DNA of 10,603 nt from Methanobacteriota archaeon. Its GTDB lineage: Archaea > Thermoplasmatota > Poseidoniia > Poseidoniales > Poseidoniaceae. The number at the start of each line of letters is the position of its first letter. Position 1 is the first letter of the stretch. The notes beneath the pieces were generated by a model. It worked only from the letters and a program-made list of their open reading frames with translations. It searched no databases and was not told the origin of the DNA. The DNA is taken from positions 2,278 to 12,880 of the forward strand of contig PBOE01000025.1 of NCBI GenBank assembly GCA_002725275.1, read 5' to 3'. Of the stretch, positions 1 to 8,128 are shown one piece after another. The translations under genes and the position numbers were made by a program.

Positions 1-18
1 CGTTGAGGTTCAGAGGCG

Positions 19-2067
19 CTATGGCTGCTTTTTCGGCTGAAGTGCATCCAAGGCGTTCCGCACGGCTTCTGCGGTGATCATCACAGCATCGCCCGCTAAA
101 CTACCGCCTTTGGGCAGGGCTCGAGACGCCAGCCATATGAACACGCCAACGAACCATGCGAAGAACGCAAGCGATAACATGTCGTTGAGCGTCGAGATTC
201 CAAAGATCGCAGCAAGGTCAATTTTTGCGACGATAAGCACAGCGATGAACACCCCCATGATGGACTCACCGGCGATGAATCCCGCCCCGATGAGCACGCC
301 ACGACTTTCGACTTCTTTGGCCGCCTTCACCGCTTGTTCAGATGGCTTTTCTCGTAGCACGCCGTCCACGCGCAGGTGAGCACTTCTCAACATGATGTGC
401 GAAATGACACCGCCAACCATGATGGGGACGGACAGGCCGAGCGGGAGATATATCCCAATGGCGACGCTCATGACGGGCATCTGCAATCGTATCAGCGCCA
501 CCGCAATCGCCGCCCCCAAGACCACCATTTGGATGTTCAAATCGCCGCCGAAGGCACCCTGGACGATGGCGCCGATGAGTTCAGCTTGCGGAGCAAAAAG
601 GGCTTTGGAACACGTTGGGTCGGAGGGCAGCGGGTTCAACTGGCAGGCTGTTTGTGAAATTCGAAACGCATCGTGAAGCAGCGAAAGAACAGGGCCGATG
701 ACCACCGCACCTGTCAGCACACCGACGATCTCCGCCACCTGCTGTCGTTTTGGTGTTGCGCCCAGCATGTGGCCGGTTTTGAGGTCCTGCATCACGTCGC
801 CAGCGATGGCTGCGCTCGAAGCCACAATGGCAGCGATGAGCAGGGTCGCAAACATGAGGTCGGGTTTGGCCATGCCCAGCATAAGGTCGCCGATCACGTA
901 CACCAAGCCCACGGTGAACAGCAGCGTGGCAATGGTCATCCCTGAAACGGGTGAGTTGGAGGAACCCACAACACCGGCAATGTAACCAGCGACAGCGGCG
1001 AAAAAGAAGGCAACGAACGCCAAGAACAAGGCGCCAGCCAAGGCGAGAATGGGTGATTCCATTGCCCACCAATAGAAGAAGAACGTTGCGAACACCAAAA
1101 CGCCGCACACGGTGAACACCCTGTTCATTGGAATGTCTTGTTCGGTACGGAGCAACACTTGATTCTGGTCGTCGTTTTTGATGAAGGCCTTGGACAGACC
1201 GGTGATGATGGTCTTTCGCATGGTCCAGAGCGTGTAGATTCCACCGACCACCATGGCGCCGACCCCGACGTAGCGAACTTGGGTCGACCAGATGGTGTAG
1301 AAGCCGTCCACAAGGGAACCGCCCGCGGGCCAGCCGTAGATCAAGCCGTACATGGGCACGAGAAGGCCAAAGCCCAGGACGCCTCCAAAGAAGATAAAGG
1401 ATGCAATTCGGATGCCGACAATGTAGCCCACCGAGAGCAGGGCCACCGACAAATCCATGCCCGCATAGAGGCGAGTGGAAACAAACGATACAGCGCTTTC
1501 AACCGTGTGGTGCGTCACTTCGAAGCCTTTGACCATGAGGCCGTAGAGGCCGCCGATGCCCAAGGCGTACACGATGGCGAGCGCACCGTCGCCGCCCTCT
1601 TCTCCAGCCACCAGCACTTCACGGCACGCAACACCTTCCGGATAGGGCAGGGCCTCTTCGACGATGAACAACCTCCTCAGGGCGATGGTGAACATGGTGC
1701 CAAGCAACCCCCCCAGGGTGGCGATGATGAGCGTCTCCATCCACTGAATGTTGGTCCATATGTTCATGACCAGCAGGGCTGGTACGGTGAAGATCACACC
1801 CGCAGCCAGTGATTCACCGGCCGAGGCCATCGTTTGCACGGCGTTGTTCTCAAGAATGGAGACGTCTTTGAACATGGAACGCAGGATGATCATGGACATC
1901 ACCGCAGCGGGAATGCTGGCTGAGACGGTCATGCCTGCATACAGACCCAAGTAGGCGTTTGCCGCTGTCATGAGCACGCCGAGGACGATGCCGACAATGA
2001 TGACCCGTGCCGTTAATTCCATGGGGCTTTCATGAGCGGGAATGTACGGCTCCTGCGTTCCGCTCAT
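19..2067 (-). CDS. OPT-family oligopeptide transporter
   Basis: A 682-residue polytopic membrane protein of the OPT (oligopeptide transporter/YSL) superfamily, expected to import small peptides or metal-chelate complexes across the cytoplasmic membrane using an ion gradient. Family signatures seen are NAYLGLYAGM (residues 37-46), ENNAVQTMASAGES (73-86), LPYPEGVACREVL (140-152), a mid-protein DVMQDLKTGHMLGATPKRQQ segment, and a late GVLIGAGFIAGES segment. Many hydrophobic stretches alternate with short loops, and the length fits prokaryotic OPT proteins (about 600-700 residues). The ATG start is followed by a short polar tail and the first membrane helix, as in homologues. The stop is TAG. It is transcribed away from the cation ATPase. 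A TATA-like element about 28 nt upstream would suit a leaderless transcript. Family assignment is secure. The actual substrate (peptide or metal chelate) cannot be told from sequence. Confidence 0.93.
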   Translation of the reverse strand: MSGTQEPYIPAHESPMELTARVIIVGIVLGVLMTAANAYLGLYAGMTVSASIPAAVMSMIILRSMFKDVSILENNAVQTMASAGESLAAGVIFTVPALLVMNIWTNIQWMETLIIATLGGLLGTMFTIALRRLFIVEEALPYPEGVACREVLVAGEEGGDGALAIVYALGIGGLYGLMVKGFEVTHHTVESAVSFVSTRLYAGMDLSVALLSVGYIVGIRIASFIFFGGVLGFGLLVPMYGLIYGWPAGGSLVDGFYTIWSTQVRYVGVGAMVVGGIYTLWTMRKTIITGLSKAFIKNDDQNQVLLRTEQDIPMNRVFTVCGVLVFATFFFYWWAMESPILALAGALFLAFVAFFFAAVAGYIAGVVGSSNSPVSGMTIATLLFTVGLVYVIGDLMLGMAKPDLMFATLLIAAIVASSAAIAGDVMQDLKTGHMLGATPKRQQVAEIVGVLTGAVVIGPVLSLLHDAFRISQTACQLNPLPSDPTCSKALFAPQAELIGAIVQGAFGGDLNIQMVVLGAAIAVALIRLQMPVMSVAIGIYLPLGLSVPIMVGGVISHIMLRSAHLRVDGVLREKPSEQAVKAAKEVESRGVLIGAGFIAGESIMGVFIAVLIVAKIDLAAIFGISTLNDMLSLAFFAWFVGVFIWLASRALPKGGSLAGDAVMITAEAVRNALDALQPKKQP

Positions 2068-2180
2068 GGCCTTTCCAATCCGTACCAGTAGGTATAGGCT
2101 ACGATGATTCCGCTTTGTCCCACCGATTCAATGCGCATGGGATAATAGCCGTCATAATAATAGGTGGTAGTGCAGGCCAC
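2064..2180 (-). CDS. possible 38-residue Tyr-rich micro-ORF upstream of the OPT gene
   Basis: A short open frame on the minus strand begins with GTG (2180-2178), just after an in-frame TAG (2186-2184), and ends in TGA (2066-2064). It overlaps the transporter ATG in a 4-base ATGA arrangement typical of translationally coupled genes. The predicted peptide is rich in tyrosine (nine Tyr), with a segment YYYDGYYPMRIES followed by a hydrophobic GIIVAYTYWYG stretch. No Shine-Dalgarno motif precedes the GTG and I recognise no family. It could be a leader peptide, the eroded C-terminal end of a lost gene, or chance. A TATA-like box inside it, correctly placed for a leaderless OPT mRNA, argues against translation. 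Confidence 0.25.
   Translation of the reverse strand: MACTTTYYYDGYYPMRIESVGQSGIIVAYTYWYGLERP
2091..2099 (-). promoter_or_regulatory. candidate TATA box for the OPT gene
   Basis: On the minus strand this reads CCTATACC with an adjacent T/A-containing flank. It is centred about 28 nt upstream of the transporter ATG, the spacing expected if archaeal transcription starts at or next to the start codon. The GGAAAGG stretch next to the ATG (2076-2070) is only 2 nt away, too close to act as a normal ribosome binding site, which agrees with a leaderless message. This rests on spacing and weak base composition only. Confidence 0.35.
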
Positions 2181-2183
2181 TGA

Positions 2184-2196
2184 CTAATCAATACTC
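2184..2196 (+). promoter_or_regulatory. candidate TATA-like box for the cation ATPase gene
   Basis: An A/T-rich stretch (CTAATCAATACTC) lies in otherwise GC-rich surroundings and is centred about 28-29 nt upstream of the TTG start of the ATPase. That spacing suits an archaeal TATA box driving a transcript that begins close to the start codon. The match to a consensus TATA element is poor, so this is an inference from position and composition. Confidence 0.35.
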
Positions 2197-2218
2197 TATT
2201 GAGGGGCCGGTGTGGTGA

Positions 2219-5116
2219 TTGGAAGAGTTCTGGCACAACCTCACCATCGAGGACAGTCTGGTCGCTCAGCAATCAACCGAACACGGTATCAGCGTTGATG
2301 AGGTGGTTGAGCGAAGGAAGCGATACGGGAGCAACAAGCTGAACGAACCCGAGAAAACCTCGGCCTTTCTCCGGTTTCTTTCCCAGTACAACGACCCGCT
2401 GAACTATCTGTTGATCGGTGCCGCTATCGTTGCGTTTGCTATTAATCCAGACCATCCAGGAGATGCGATTTTCATCTTCATTGTCCTGACCGCCAACGCG
2501 TTCTTCGGATACTGGCAGGAAAACCAAGCGGAACAAGCCATGGATTCGCTTAAACAAATGTCGATCTCAAACTGCGTAGTCATCCGGGGCGATTACGAGA
2601 GCGAAGTTCCCACGTCTGAATTGGTTCCGGGTGACGTTGTTCGCTTGGAACAGGGCTTGAACGTCCCGGCAGACGTCAGGATGATTTGGTCGCAGCAGTG
2701 CAAAGTGGACGAATCGGCGCTGACGGGTGAGTCCCTGACCATCCGGAAATCAACCGATGCGCTTCCTGCTGAGACCGTTTTAGCCGACCGAAACAACATG
2801 GCCTTCATGGGCACGACGATTTCCTCGGGACGCGGTTTGGGGCTGGTGGTAGCGACAGGGATGCAGACCGAACTCGGAAAAATTGCGAGCAACATCGCCG
2901 ACGCACAAACCCCGAAAACGCCGCTTGAACTCAAACTGGAGAGCCTTGGAAAATTCCTCGGGTTCATCGCCCTCATCGTGGCCATCCTTCTGGTCTCACT
3001 CAACCTCGTGGTCTCCTACGGAAAACCCGGCGTCGACCTGAAAGAAGTGGTCGTCCAGCAGTTCATTGTCGCCATCGCCATCTTTGTAGCCATCGTGCCT
3101 GAAGGCCTGCCCATCATTTTGGTCATCACCCTTTCCTTGGGGATGCGGAACATGGCGCGCCACAAAGCCATCATTCGCCGCATGAAAGCGGTCGAAACCC
3201 TCGGGTCAACCACGGTGATTTGCTCCGATAAAACCGGGACGCTCACCAAGAACCAAATGACGGTGCGGCAAATTCAAACCCTCGATCGAGCCTTTGACGT
3301 AACCGGTGAAGGATTTGAGCCCAACGGTACACTGGTCCGCAACGGAGTGGAACTTACGGATGACGACCTTCAAAGCCGCCAAGCGGATTTGGGTTTCCGA
3401 TTGCTGGGCGCATGTCTCTCGCTTTGCCACAATTCAAACATCGTGAAATCCGAAGGACACTGGCAGGCCATCGGCGATCCAACGGATTCCGCTTGTGCCG
3501 TTGCAGGCTGGAAAATCAACGGCGATGTCAAGAAATTCTCGCACCGCCATCCACGGTTGAATGAGTTCTTTTTTGATTCCGTGCGGAAAAGGATGAGCGT
3601 CGTTCACGAATACGAAGGTGAACGCTGGATCTTCGCCAAAGGTAGCGCAGGAGGTTTCCGAGACATCGCGACCACCAAAATTGTCGACAACGAATACGTA
3701 CCACTCTCGGACGATGACCGCGCTCAAATTTCAGCCATGAACGACGACATGGGTTCGCAAGCCATGCGCGTCATTGCCCTTCTGGCTCGAAAAGTGAACG
3801 CCAATGAAGACATCGACGACATTGATTCCGTTGAATCAGATTTGGTGTTCTTGGGGCTCATCGGTATCATGGACCCACCTCGTCCTGAGGTCAAGGCTGC
3901 GATTGAGACTTGCCTGCGTGCGGGCATCAAGGTGAAAATGATCACCGGTGATCAGCAGATGACGGCCGCCGCCATCGGTGCTGAATTAAACATCACGTCC
4001 GCTTCGGGCGCATCCTTGGACGGGAAAGAACTCGCATCACTGAGCGATGAAGAACTCATGGAGGCTTCAGGGGAAGTCGCCATTTACTCCCGCGTGACAC
4101 CCGACCAGAAGATGAGAATCGTTTCCTCGCTGCAGGAACAAGGGGAAATCGTCGCCATGACGGGGGACGGTGTCAACGATGCGCCTGCGCTTTCGGGCGC
4201 CAACATTGGCATTGCCATGGGCATCGCTGGCACGGACGTTGCCAAGGATGCCGCTGACATGGTGTTGCAGGACGATAACTTTGCCAACATTGTCCACGCC
4301 GTGGAAGAAGGAAGGAAGATCTACCAAAACATTCGCAACTTTGTCCGCTATCAGGTGTCGACCAACGTCGCAGCGGTTTCCTTGTTGGTGCTCGCAACCT
4401 TGTTTTTCGGGCCCGAGGCTTTGCCGCTCACGGCCACGCAGATTCTGGTCATCAACATTCTGATGGACGGGCCCCCTGCAGTCGCGCTCGGTGTCGAGAA
4501 AAAACACGGGAGCGTCATGGACCGGCCGCCGCGTCCGGTGGACGAAGGTCTCCCCAACGGCCGAGACATTTCCCTGATCTTTTACTTGGGCGCTGTGATG
4601 GTCGTGGGATCGCTGATGGTCTTCTGGCTGGCAGGCGGGAGCTTGGCCGGTGCTGAACCCTGCACGTTGCGCACCACCGAAACCAGTACGACGGCATTCG
4701 ACATGGAGGCGTGTCTCGCTGGCGAACAAGCCGCCATCGATGACTGGCAATCCTACGCCGACGGCCACTTCCAGCACGCCCAAACCATGACGTTCGCTGT
4801 GTTCATCGTGTACCAGTTGTTCAACGTCATGAACTGCAGATCCAACGAGGAGAGCGTGTTTGAATTGGGCTTGTTCTCGAACCCCGCCATCAATTACGCC
4901 TTGCTTATTTCATCGGGTCTCTTGTTGTTCTTTGTTCAACTTGCAGAGGTATCGATTCCGGTGCTGGGCATAGAAATCGGTTCCCTCTTGCGGACCAATC
5001 CGTTGACTCAGAACGACTGGACGGTGGTTGTCCTGATCGCATCGAGCGTGTTTATCATTGAAGAGTTCCGGAAACTCATCGTCAAATCACGCATCTTTGC
5101 TGTTCGGCGGCGTTGA
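2219..5116 (+). CDS. P-type (P2, Ca2+-type) cation-transporting ATPase
   Basis: A 965-residue ATP-driven ion pump of the cytoplasmic membrane. Order of parts: N-terminal cation_ATPase_N segment (WHNLT...YGSNKL); M1-M2; actuator loop TGES (169-172); M3-M4 with PEGLP (294-298); phosphorylation motif DKTGT (Asp337); nucleotide domain with KGSAGG (474-479); DPPRPEV (552-558); MITGDQ (574-579); hinge TGDGVND (648-654); then the C-terminal membrane helices. Compared with SERCA, Asn716 matches N768, Ala719 replaces E771, and Asn746/Met749/Asp750 match N796/T799/D800. With Glu295 this leaves one Ca site, as in plasma-membrane Ca pumps. The family's usual KGAPE reads KGSAGG. The M7-M8 loop carries Cys815 and Cys832. 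The start must be TTG or later because TGA (2216-2218) abuts it in frame, and family alignment at the N terminus supports TTG. mqnE follows after 24 nt. Ca2+ is the favoured ion; Mn2+ or Na+ cannot be excluded. Confidence 0.93.
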   Translation: MEEFWHNLTIEDSLVAQQSTEHGISVDEVVERRKRYGSNKLNEPEKTSAFLRFLSQYNDPLNYLLIGAAIVAFAINPDHPGDAIFIFIVLTANAFFGYWQENQAEQAMDSLKQMSISNCVVIRGDYESEVPTSELVPGDVVRLEQGLNVPADVRMIWSQQCKVDESALTGESLTIRKSTDALPAETVLADRNNMAFMGTTISSGRGLGLVVATGMQTELGKIASNIADAQTPKTPLELKLESLGKFLGFIALIVAILLVSLNLVVSYGKPGVDLKEVVVQQFIVAIAIFVAIVPEGLPIILVITLSLGMRNMARHKAIIRRMKAVETLGSTTVICSDKTGTLTKNQMTVRQIQTLDRAFDVTGEGFEPNGTLVRNGVELTDDDLQSRQADLGFRLLGACLSLCHNSNIVKSEGHWQAIGDPTDSACAVAGWKINGDVKKFSHRHPRLNEFFFDSVRKRMSVVHEYEGERWIFAKGSAGGFRDIATTKIVDNEYVPLSDDDRAQISAMNDDMGSQAMRVIALLARKVNANEDIDDIDSVESDLVFLGLIGIMDPPRPEVKAAIETCLRAGIKVKMITGDQQMTAAAIGAELNITSASGASLDGKELASLSDEELMEASGEVAIYSRVTPDQKMRIVSSLQEQGEIVAMTGDGVNDAPALSGANIGIAMGIAGTDVAKDAADMVLQDDNFANIVHAVEEGRKIYQNIRNFVRYQVSTNVAAVSLLVLATLFFGPEALPLTATQILVINILMDGPPAVALGVEKKHGSVMDRPPRPVDEGLPNGRDISLIFYLGAVMVVGSLMVFWLAGGSLAGAEPCTLRTTETSTTAFDMEACLAGEQAAIDDWQSYADGHFQHAQTMTFAVFIVYQLFNVMNCRSNEESVFELGLFSNPAINYALLISSGLLLFFVQLAEVSIPVLGIEIGSLLRTNPLTQNDWTVVVLIASSVFIIEEFRKLIVKSRIFAVRRR

Positions 5117-5140
5117 CGGCGTTAAGCACATCTTCTTGAG

Positions 5141-6373
5141 GTGAGCAGACGCCGCACCAACATGCAGGCCACCGTATACCCTGCGCCGCTCGCGGGTGAA
5201 CACCACGATTGGCTTGACCGTCTCCACAGCGAGCTTGGTCTTCATGCCTGGTCGCCTGTTATGGCCCCCATCGCAGAAAAGCTCGGGAAGAACATACCGC
5301 TGAGCGTCGAAGACGGGTTGGTCCTGTATCATCACCCCGACCTCCATGAAGTGGGTGCCTTGGCCAACATCGTGAGAAAGGCGAGGTTTGGCCTCAAGAC
5401 GTTTTTCAATTCCAACGTGCACATCAACCAAACCAACATCTGCGTCCTGGCCTGCCGCTTCTGTGCGTTTCGTCGGGGGCCCAAGGCACACGACGCATAC
5501 GCCATGTCCGTGGATGAATACGTCGCTGACTTGAGTCGATACGCCCACGCAGTGGACGAAGTTCACTCCGTGGGTGGACTGCATCCAGACTGGGGCATCG
5601 AGCACTACGAGGCACTGTTTGCTCGAGTCACCAACGAACACCCGCACGTGTCCATCAAAGCCCTGACGGCCGTTGAGATCAAACACCTCTCGCAGCGTTC
5701 ATCCATTCCGACCAAAGAAGTGCTTCGTCGCCTCAAAAACGCCGGCCTGACCTCGCTTCCAGGTGGTGGTGCAGAAATCCTTGATGACGATGTTCGCGCC
5801 GTTATCTGCAACGGCAAGGAAAGTTCTGCTGAATACCTCCAGATTCACCGTGAGGCTCACGAAGTTGGGCTGCCATCGAACTGTACGATGTTGTTTGGAA
5901 CGATTGAATCTCTTGAACAACGCCTTCAGCACATGGTCTTGCTGCGCGAACTCAATGAACAAACCCGCGGCTTTCAGTGCTTTGTCCCGTATCCGTTCCT
6001 TCCTGATTCCACCCGCCTTCCAGAGGCTCAGCTGGCCAGTGGCACCGAGGTCCTCCGGACCGTGGCTGTTTCAAGGCTGATGCTCAACAACATTCCACAC
6101 ATCAAAGCCTATCGAATGAACATCGGTGACCATCTTGCGGAATTGGCCCTGCAGTACGGAGCCGATGACATCGATGGGACCGTCCAAAAAGAATCCATCA
6201 TGCACCTTGCCGGTTCAACAGCACCGCTGGACCACGACCGATCAAAACTGGCTCGTCTCATCACCGACGCAGGGTGCGAGCCCGTTCAGAGAAACACGGT
6301 GTACAGCAACTTTGAACCTTACACGCCTCCTGAGGTCAAGCCAAAACGTCGCCTTCAGATGGCGTCCGAATGA
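5141..6373 (+). CDS. mqnE: aminofutalosine synthase (radical SAM), menaquinone biosynthesis
   Basis: A 410-residue cytoplasmic radical-SAM enzyme. MqnE adds the SAM-derived adenosyl radical to 3-[(1-carboxyvinyl)oxy]benzoate to give 6-amino-6-deoxyfutalosine, the second step of the futalosine route to menaquinone. The 4Fe-4S motif is CX3CX2C (Cys101, Cys105, Cys108), within the segment HINQTNICVLACRFCAF. Other MqnE-type motifs are EVHSVGGLHPD, IKALTAVEI, LPGGGAEI, CTMLFG, RGFQCFVPYPF, HIKAYRMNIG and DDIDGTVQKE. These favour MqnE over its relatives MqnC (cyclase) and CofH, although all three are close. The GTG start lies 24 nt after the ATPase stop, within TTGAGGTGAGC. ATG at 5162 (residue 8) is the alternative, and neither has a well-placed ribosome binding site. 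mqnA follows 9 nt downstream. The N-terminal 40 residues are a little longer than usual. Confidence 0.9.
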   Translation: MSRRRTNMQATVYPAPLAGEHHDWLDRLHSELGLHAWSPVMAPIAEKLGKNIPLSVEDGLVLYHHPDLHEVGALANIVRKARFGLKTFFNSNVHINQTNICVLACRFCAFRRGPKAHDAYAMSVDEYVADLSRYAHAVDEVHSVGGLHPDWGIEHYEALFARVTNEHPHVSIKALTAVEIKHLSQRSSIPTKEVLRRLKNAGLTSLPGGGAEILDDDVRAVICNGKESSAEYLQIHREAHEVGLPSNCTMLFGTIESLEQRLQHMVLLRELNEQTRGFQCFVPYPFLPDSTRLPEAQLASGTEVLRTVAVSRLMLNNIPHIKAYRMNIGDHLAELALQYGADDIDGTVQKESIMHLAGSTAPLDHDRSKLARLITDAGCEPVQRNTVYSNFEPYTPPEVKPKRRLQMASE

Positions 6374-6380
6374 GGAAGGA
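6372..6380 (+). promoter_or_regulatory. Shine-Dalgarno site of mqnA
   Basis: GAGGAAGGA begins inside the TGA stop of mqnE and ends 2 nt before the mqnA ATG, with its core GAGG 7 nt upstream. It fixes ATG 6383 as the mqnA start and suggests that ribosomes finishing mqnE re-initiate on mqnA. Confidence 0.7.
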
Positions 6381-6382
6381 CC

Positions 6383-7195
6383 ATGGAGAGGACGTGGACC
6401 TCGACCTTGGGCAGGGTGGCCTTCATCAATTGCGACCCGCTCTATCACGACATCTCATCCGACTGGAACATTTTGGCAGCGCCTCCATCATGGTTGACCG
6501 GCCACGTGCTACGACGCGACTGCATCCTCGCACCCATTCCTGCGGCCGATTACGCCAAGCATGAATCAGATTTGGTGCTCCTGCCTGACATTGGCATTGG
6601 TAGTCAAGGTGAGGTTGGCAGCGTGTTGTTGTTCGGTGCCGTACCGATTGAATCGATGAAGACGATTGCTCTGCCCAGCGATTCTGCGACGTCCGTCGCT
6701 TTGCTGAAGCATCTCTTGGCGAAGAGGGGCCACGACATGAACTACGTCTCCACGGGCCCCGACTACGACTCCATGATGGCCATGGCAGACGGTGCCCTGC
6801 TCATCGGTGATCGTGCCCTCGATGCGGCAAGGGAATTCCCCGAGATGGTACAGATGGATTTGGGCACGGCTTGGATGGAGGAAGAGGGGCTCCCCATGAT
6901 TTTCGGTGTGTTTGTCGCCCGGCGAGACACGCCCACGGCGTTGGTTCAACGAGCGCATGCAGCCCTGCTGGCGAACCTGGTGCAGTTTGAAACCGACCAA
7001 ACAAAACGGGAGCGCGTCATTGAATGGTCCATGGAAAAGTCAGGCCTCACCCATGAGCGACTCGACCAGTATTACGGAGAAGTGTTCAACCGATTGAACG
7101 CCCACCATCTCAACGGACTCTTTCGCTTTCTTGAACAGGCATGTGGAATGGAGAACGAACCTCAATTTGCGTGGCTGGCAGATGCCGTTGTATAA
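6383..7195 (+). CDS. mqnA: chorismate dehydratase, menaquinone biosynthesis
   Basis: A 270-residue soluble protein of the MqnA family (periplasmic-binding-protein-like fold). It dehydrates chorismate to 3-[(1-carboxyvinyl)oxy]benzoate, the committed step of the futalosine pathway and the substrate for the neighbouring MqnE. Matching segments are an N-terminal strand GRVAFINCDPLY (10-21), PPSWL (34-38), an IPAADYA block (52-58), LLPDIGIGSQGEVGSVLLFG (66-85), the TIALPSDSATSVALL block (94-108), ALLIGDRAL (138-146) and DLGTAWMEEEGLPMIFGVF (159-177). Length is normal for the family. The start is set by a strong GAGGAAGGA site overlapping the mqnE stop. No signal peptide is visible, which fits a cytoplasmic enzyme despite the binding-protein fold. 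mqnD follows after 45 nt. Confidence 0.9.
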   Translation: MERTWTSTLGRVAFINCDPLYHDISSDWNILAAPPSWLTGHVLRRDCILAPIPAADYAKHESDLVLLPDIGIGSQGEVGSVLLFGAVPIESMKTIALPSDSATSVALLKHLLAKRGHDMNYVSTGPDYDSMMAMADGALLIGDRALDAAREFPEMVQMDLGTAWMEEEGLPMIFGVFVARRDTPTALVQRAHAALLANLVQFETDQTKRERVIEWSMEKSGLTHERLDQYYGEVFNRLNAHHLNGLFRFLEQACGMENEPQFAWLADAVV

Positions 7196-7240
7196 GAAAT
7201 TCAACGGATGGTTCATGAAGGGCGTGCAGGTGGCTGAATC

Positions 7241-8119
7241 ATGACTGAACTTCCGGTGGATGAAGACGGAAATAAAATCGTAAGAATCGGTCATAGCCCG
7301 GACCCCGATGATGCGTTCATGTTCCACGCCATGACCACCAACGCCTTCCCAACGCCCGGGTACAATTTTGTTCACGAACTCCAGGACATCGAAACACTCA
7401 ACCATCGAGCCATGAATCAAGACCTCGAAGTTTCGGCGGTCTCCATTCATGCCTACCCCGACATCGCCGAGCATTACGCTTTGATGAATTGCGGTGCGTC
7501 CATGGGCGAAGGCTACGGTCCCATGATCGTTTGCAAAGCCGGTGTCTCGGAAGCCGACGCACGAAGCAACACCATCGCCGTTCCCGGATTGAAAACCAGC
7601 GCTTACCTCGGCTTGCGCCTCGCTTGGGGCGATTGTGATGTGGCTGTGGTCCCGTTTGACGAAATCATACCTCGCATTCTCGACGGCACGTACCTCAGTG
7701 GTCTGATCATCCACGAAGGTCAATTGACCTACGTTGACCATGACCTCGACGTGCTCATCGACCTCGGGAAGTGGTGGAACGCACGGACAAACAACTGGCC
7801 CATGCCCTTGGGCGGAAACGTTGTGCGTCGTGATTTGGGAGAAGACGTCATGCAAGACATCACCAAGTACACCAAGATGAGCATCGAATACGCGCTCGCC
7901 TCTCCCGACGAGGCCCTTGAGTTTGCCAAGGCATGGGGCCGAGGTATTGACGACGAAACCAACCGAGAATTTGTCGGCATGTACGTGAACGACCGGACCA
8001 TCGACTACAAAGAAGAAGGCCGTGCTTCCATTCGACAGTTCATCAAAGAAGGCCAAGCCATCGGCATGATTCGGGACGATTTTGACACGACAACGATGCG
8101 GTTCATTGGAGAACCATGA
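7241..8119 (+). CDS. mqnD: 1,4-dihydroxy-6-naphthoate synthase, menaquinone biosynthesis
   Basis: A 292-residue cytoplasmic enzyme with the two-lobed MqnA/MqnD fold. It converts cyclic dehypoxanthinyl futalosine to 1,4-dihydroxy-6-naphthoate, the naphthoquinone core of menaquinone. Diagnostic stretches are HSPDPDDAFMF (18-28), VSAVSIHAYP (64-73), GEGYGPMIV (89-97), AVPGLKTSAYLGLRL (113-127), VPFDEI (137-142), GLIIHEGQLTY (154-164) with His158 at the place of the proposed catalytic histidine in the Thermus enzyme, and PMPLGGNVVRRDLG (187-200). AGGTGG at 7228-7233, 7 nt upstream, supports the ATG chosen. The first 12 residues are a short acidic extension before the first strand. The next gene starts 9 nt after the stop. 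With mqnE and mqnA it forms a three-gene futalosine block; the hydrolase and MqnC steps are missing from this stretch. Confidence 0.93.
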   Translation: MTELPVDEDGNKIVRIGHSPDPDDAFMFHAMTTNAFPTPGYNFVHELQDIETLNHRAMNQDLEVSAVSIHAYPDIAEHYALMNCGASMGEGYGPMIVCKAGVSEADARSNTIAVPGLKTSAYLGLRLAWGDCDVAVVPFDEIIPRILDGTYLSGLIIHEGQLTYVDHDLDVLIDLGKWWNARTNNWPMPLGGNVVRRDLGEDVMQDITKYTKMSIEYALASPDEALEFAKAWGRGIDDETNREFVGMYVNDRTIDYKEEGRASIRQFIKEGQAIGMIRDDFDTTTMRFIGEP

Positions 8120-8124
8120 GGGAG
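8118..8124 (+). promoter_or_regulatory. Shine-Dalgarno site of the HEAT-repeat gene
   Basis: GAGGGAG overlaps the TGA stop of mqnD and lies 4 nt before ATG 8129. It fixes that ATG as the start, so the half-size reading of the following protein is not a mis-called start. Confidence 0.65.
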
Positions 8125-8128
8125 CGCA

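Noticed and set aside
1138..1812. A 224-codon plus-strand frame inside the OPT region
   Set aside because: It is antisense to conserved membrane segments of the transporter and gives a His/Asp-rich translation without any domain.
2169..2180. Short inverted repeat AGTG...CACT in the divergent spacer as an operator
   Set aside because: Only four paired bases with a 5-nt loop, which is expected often by chance.
4067..4783. A 238-codon minus-strand frame inside the ATPase
   Set aside because: It is antisense to the hinge motif and membrane helices of the pump, so it is a shadow frame.
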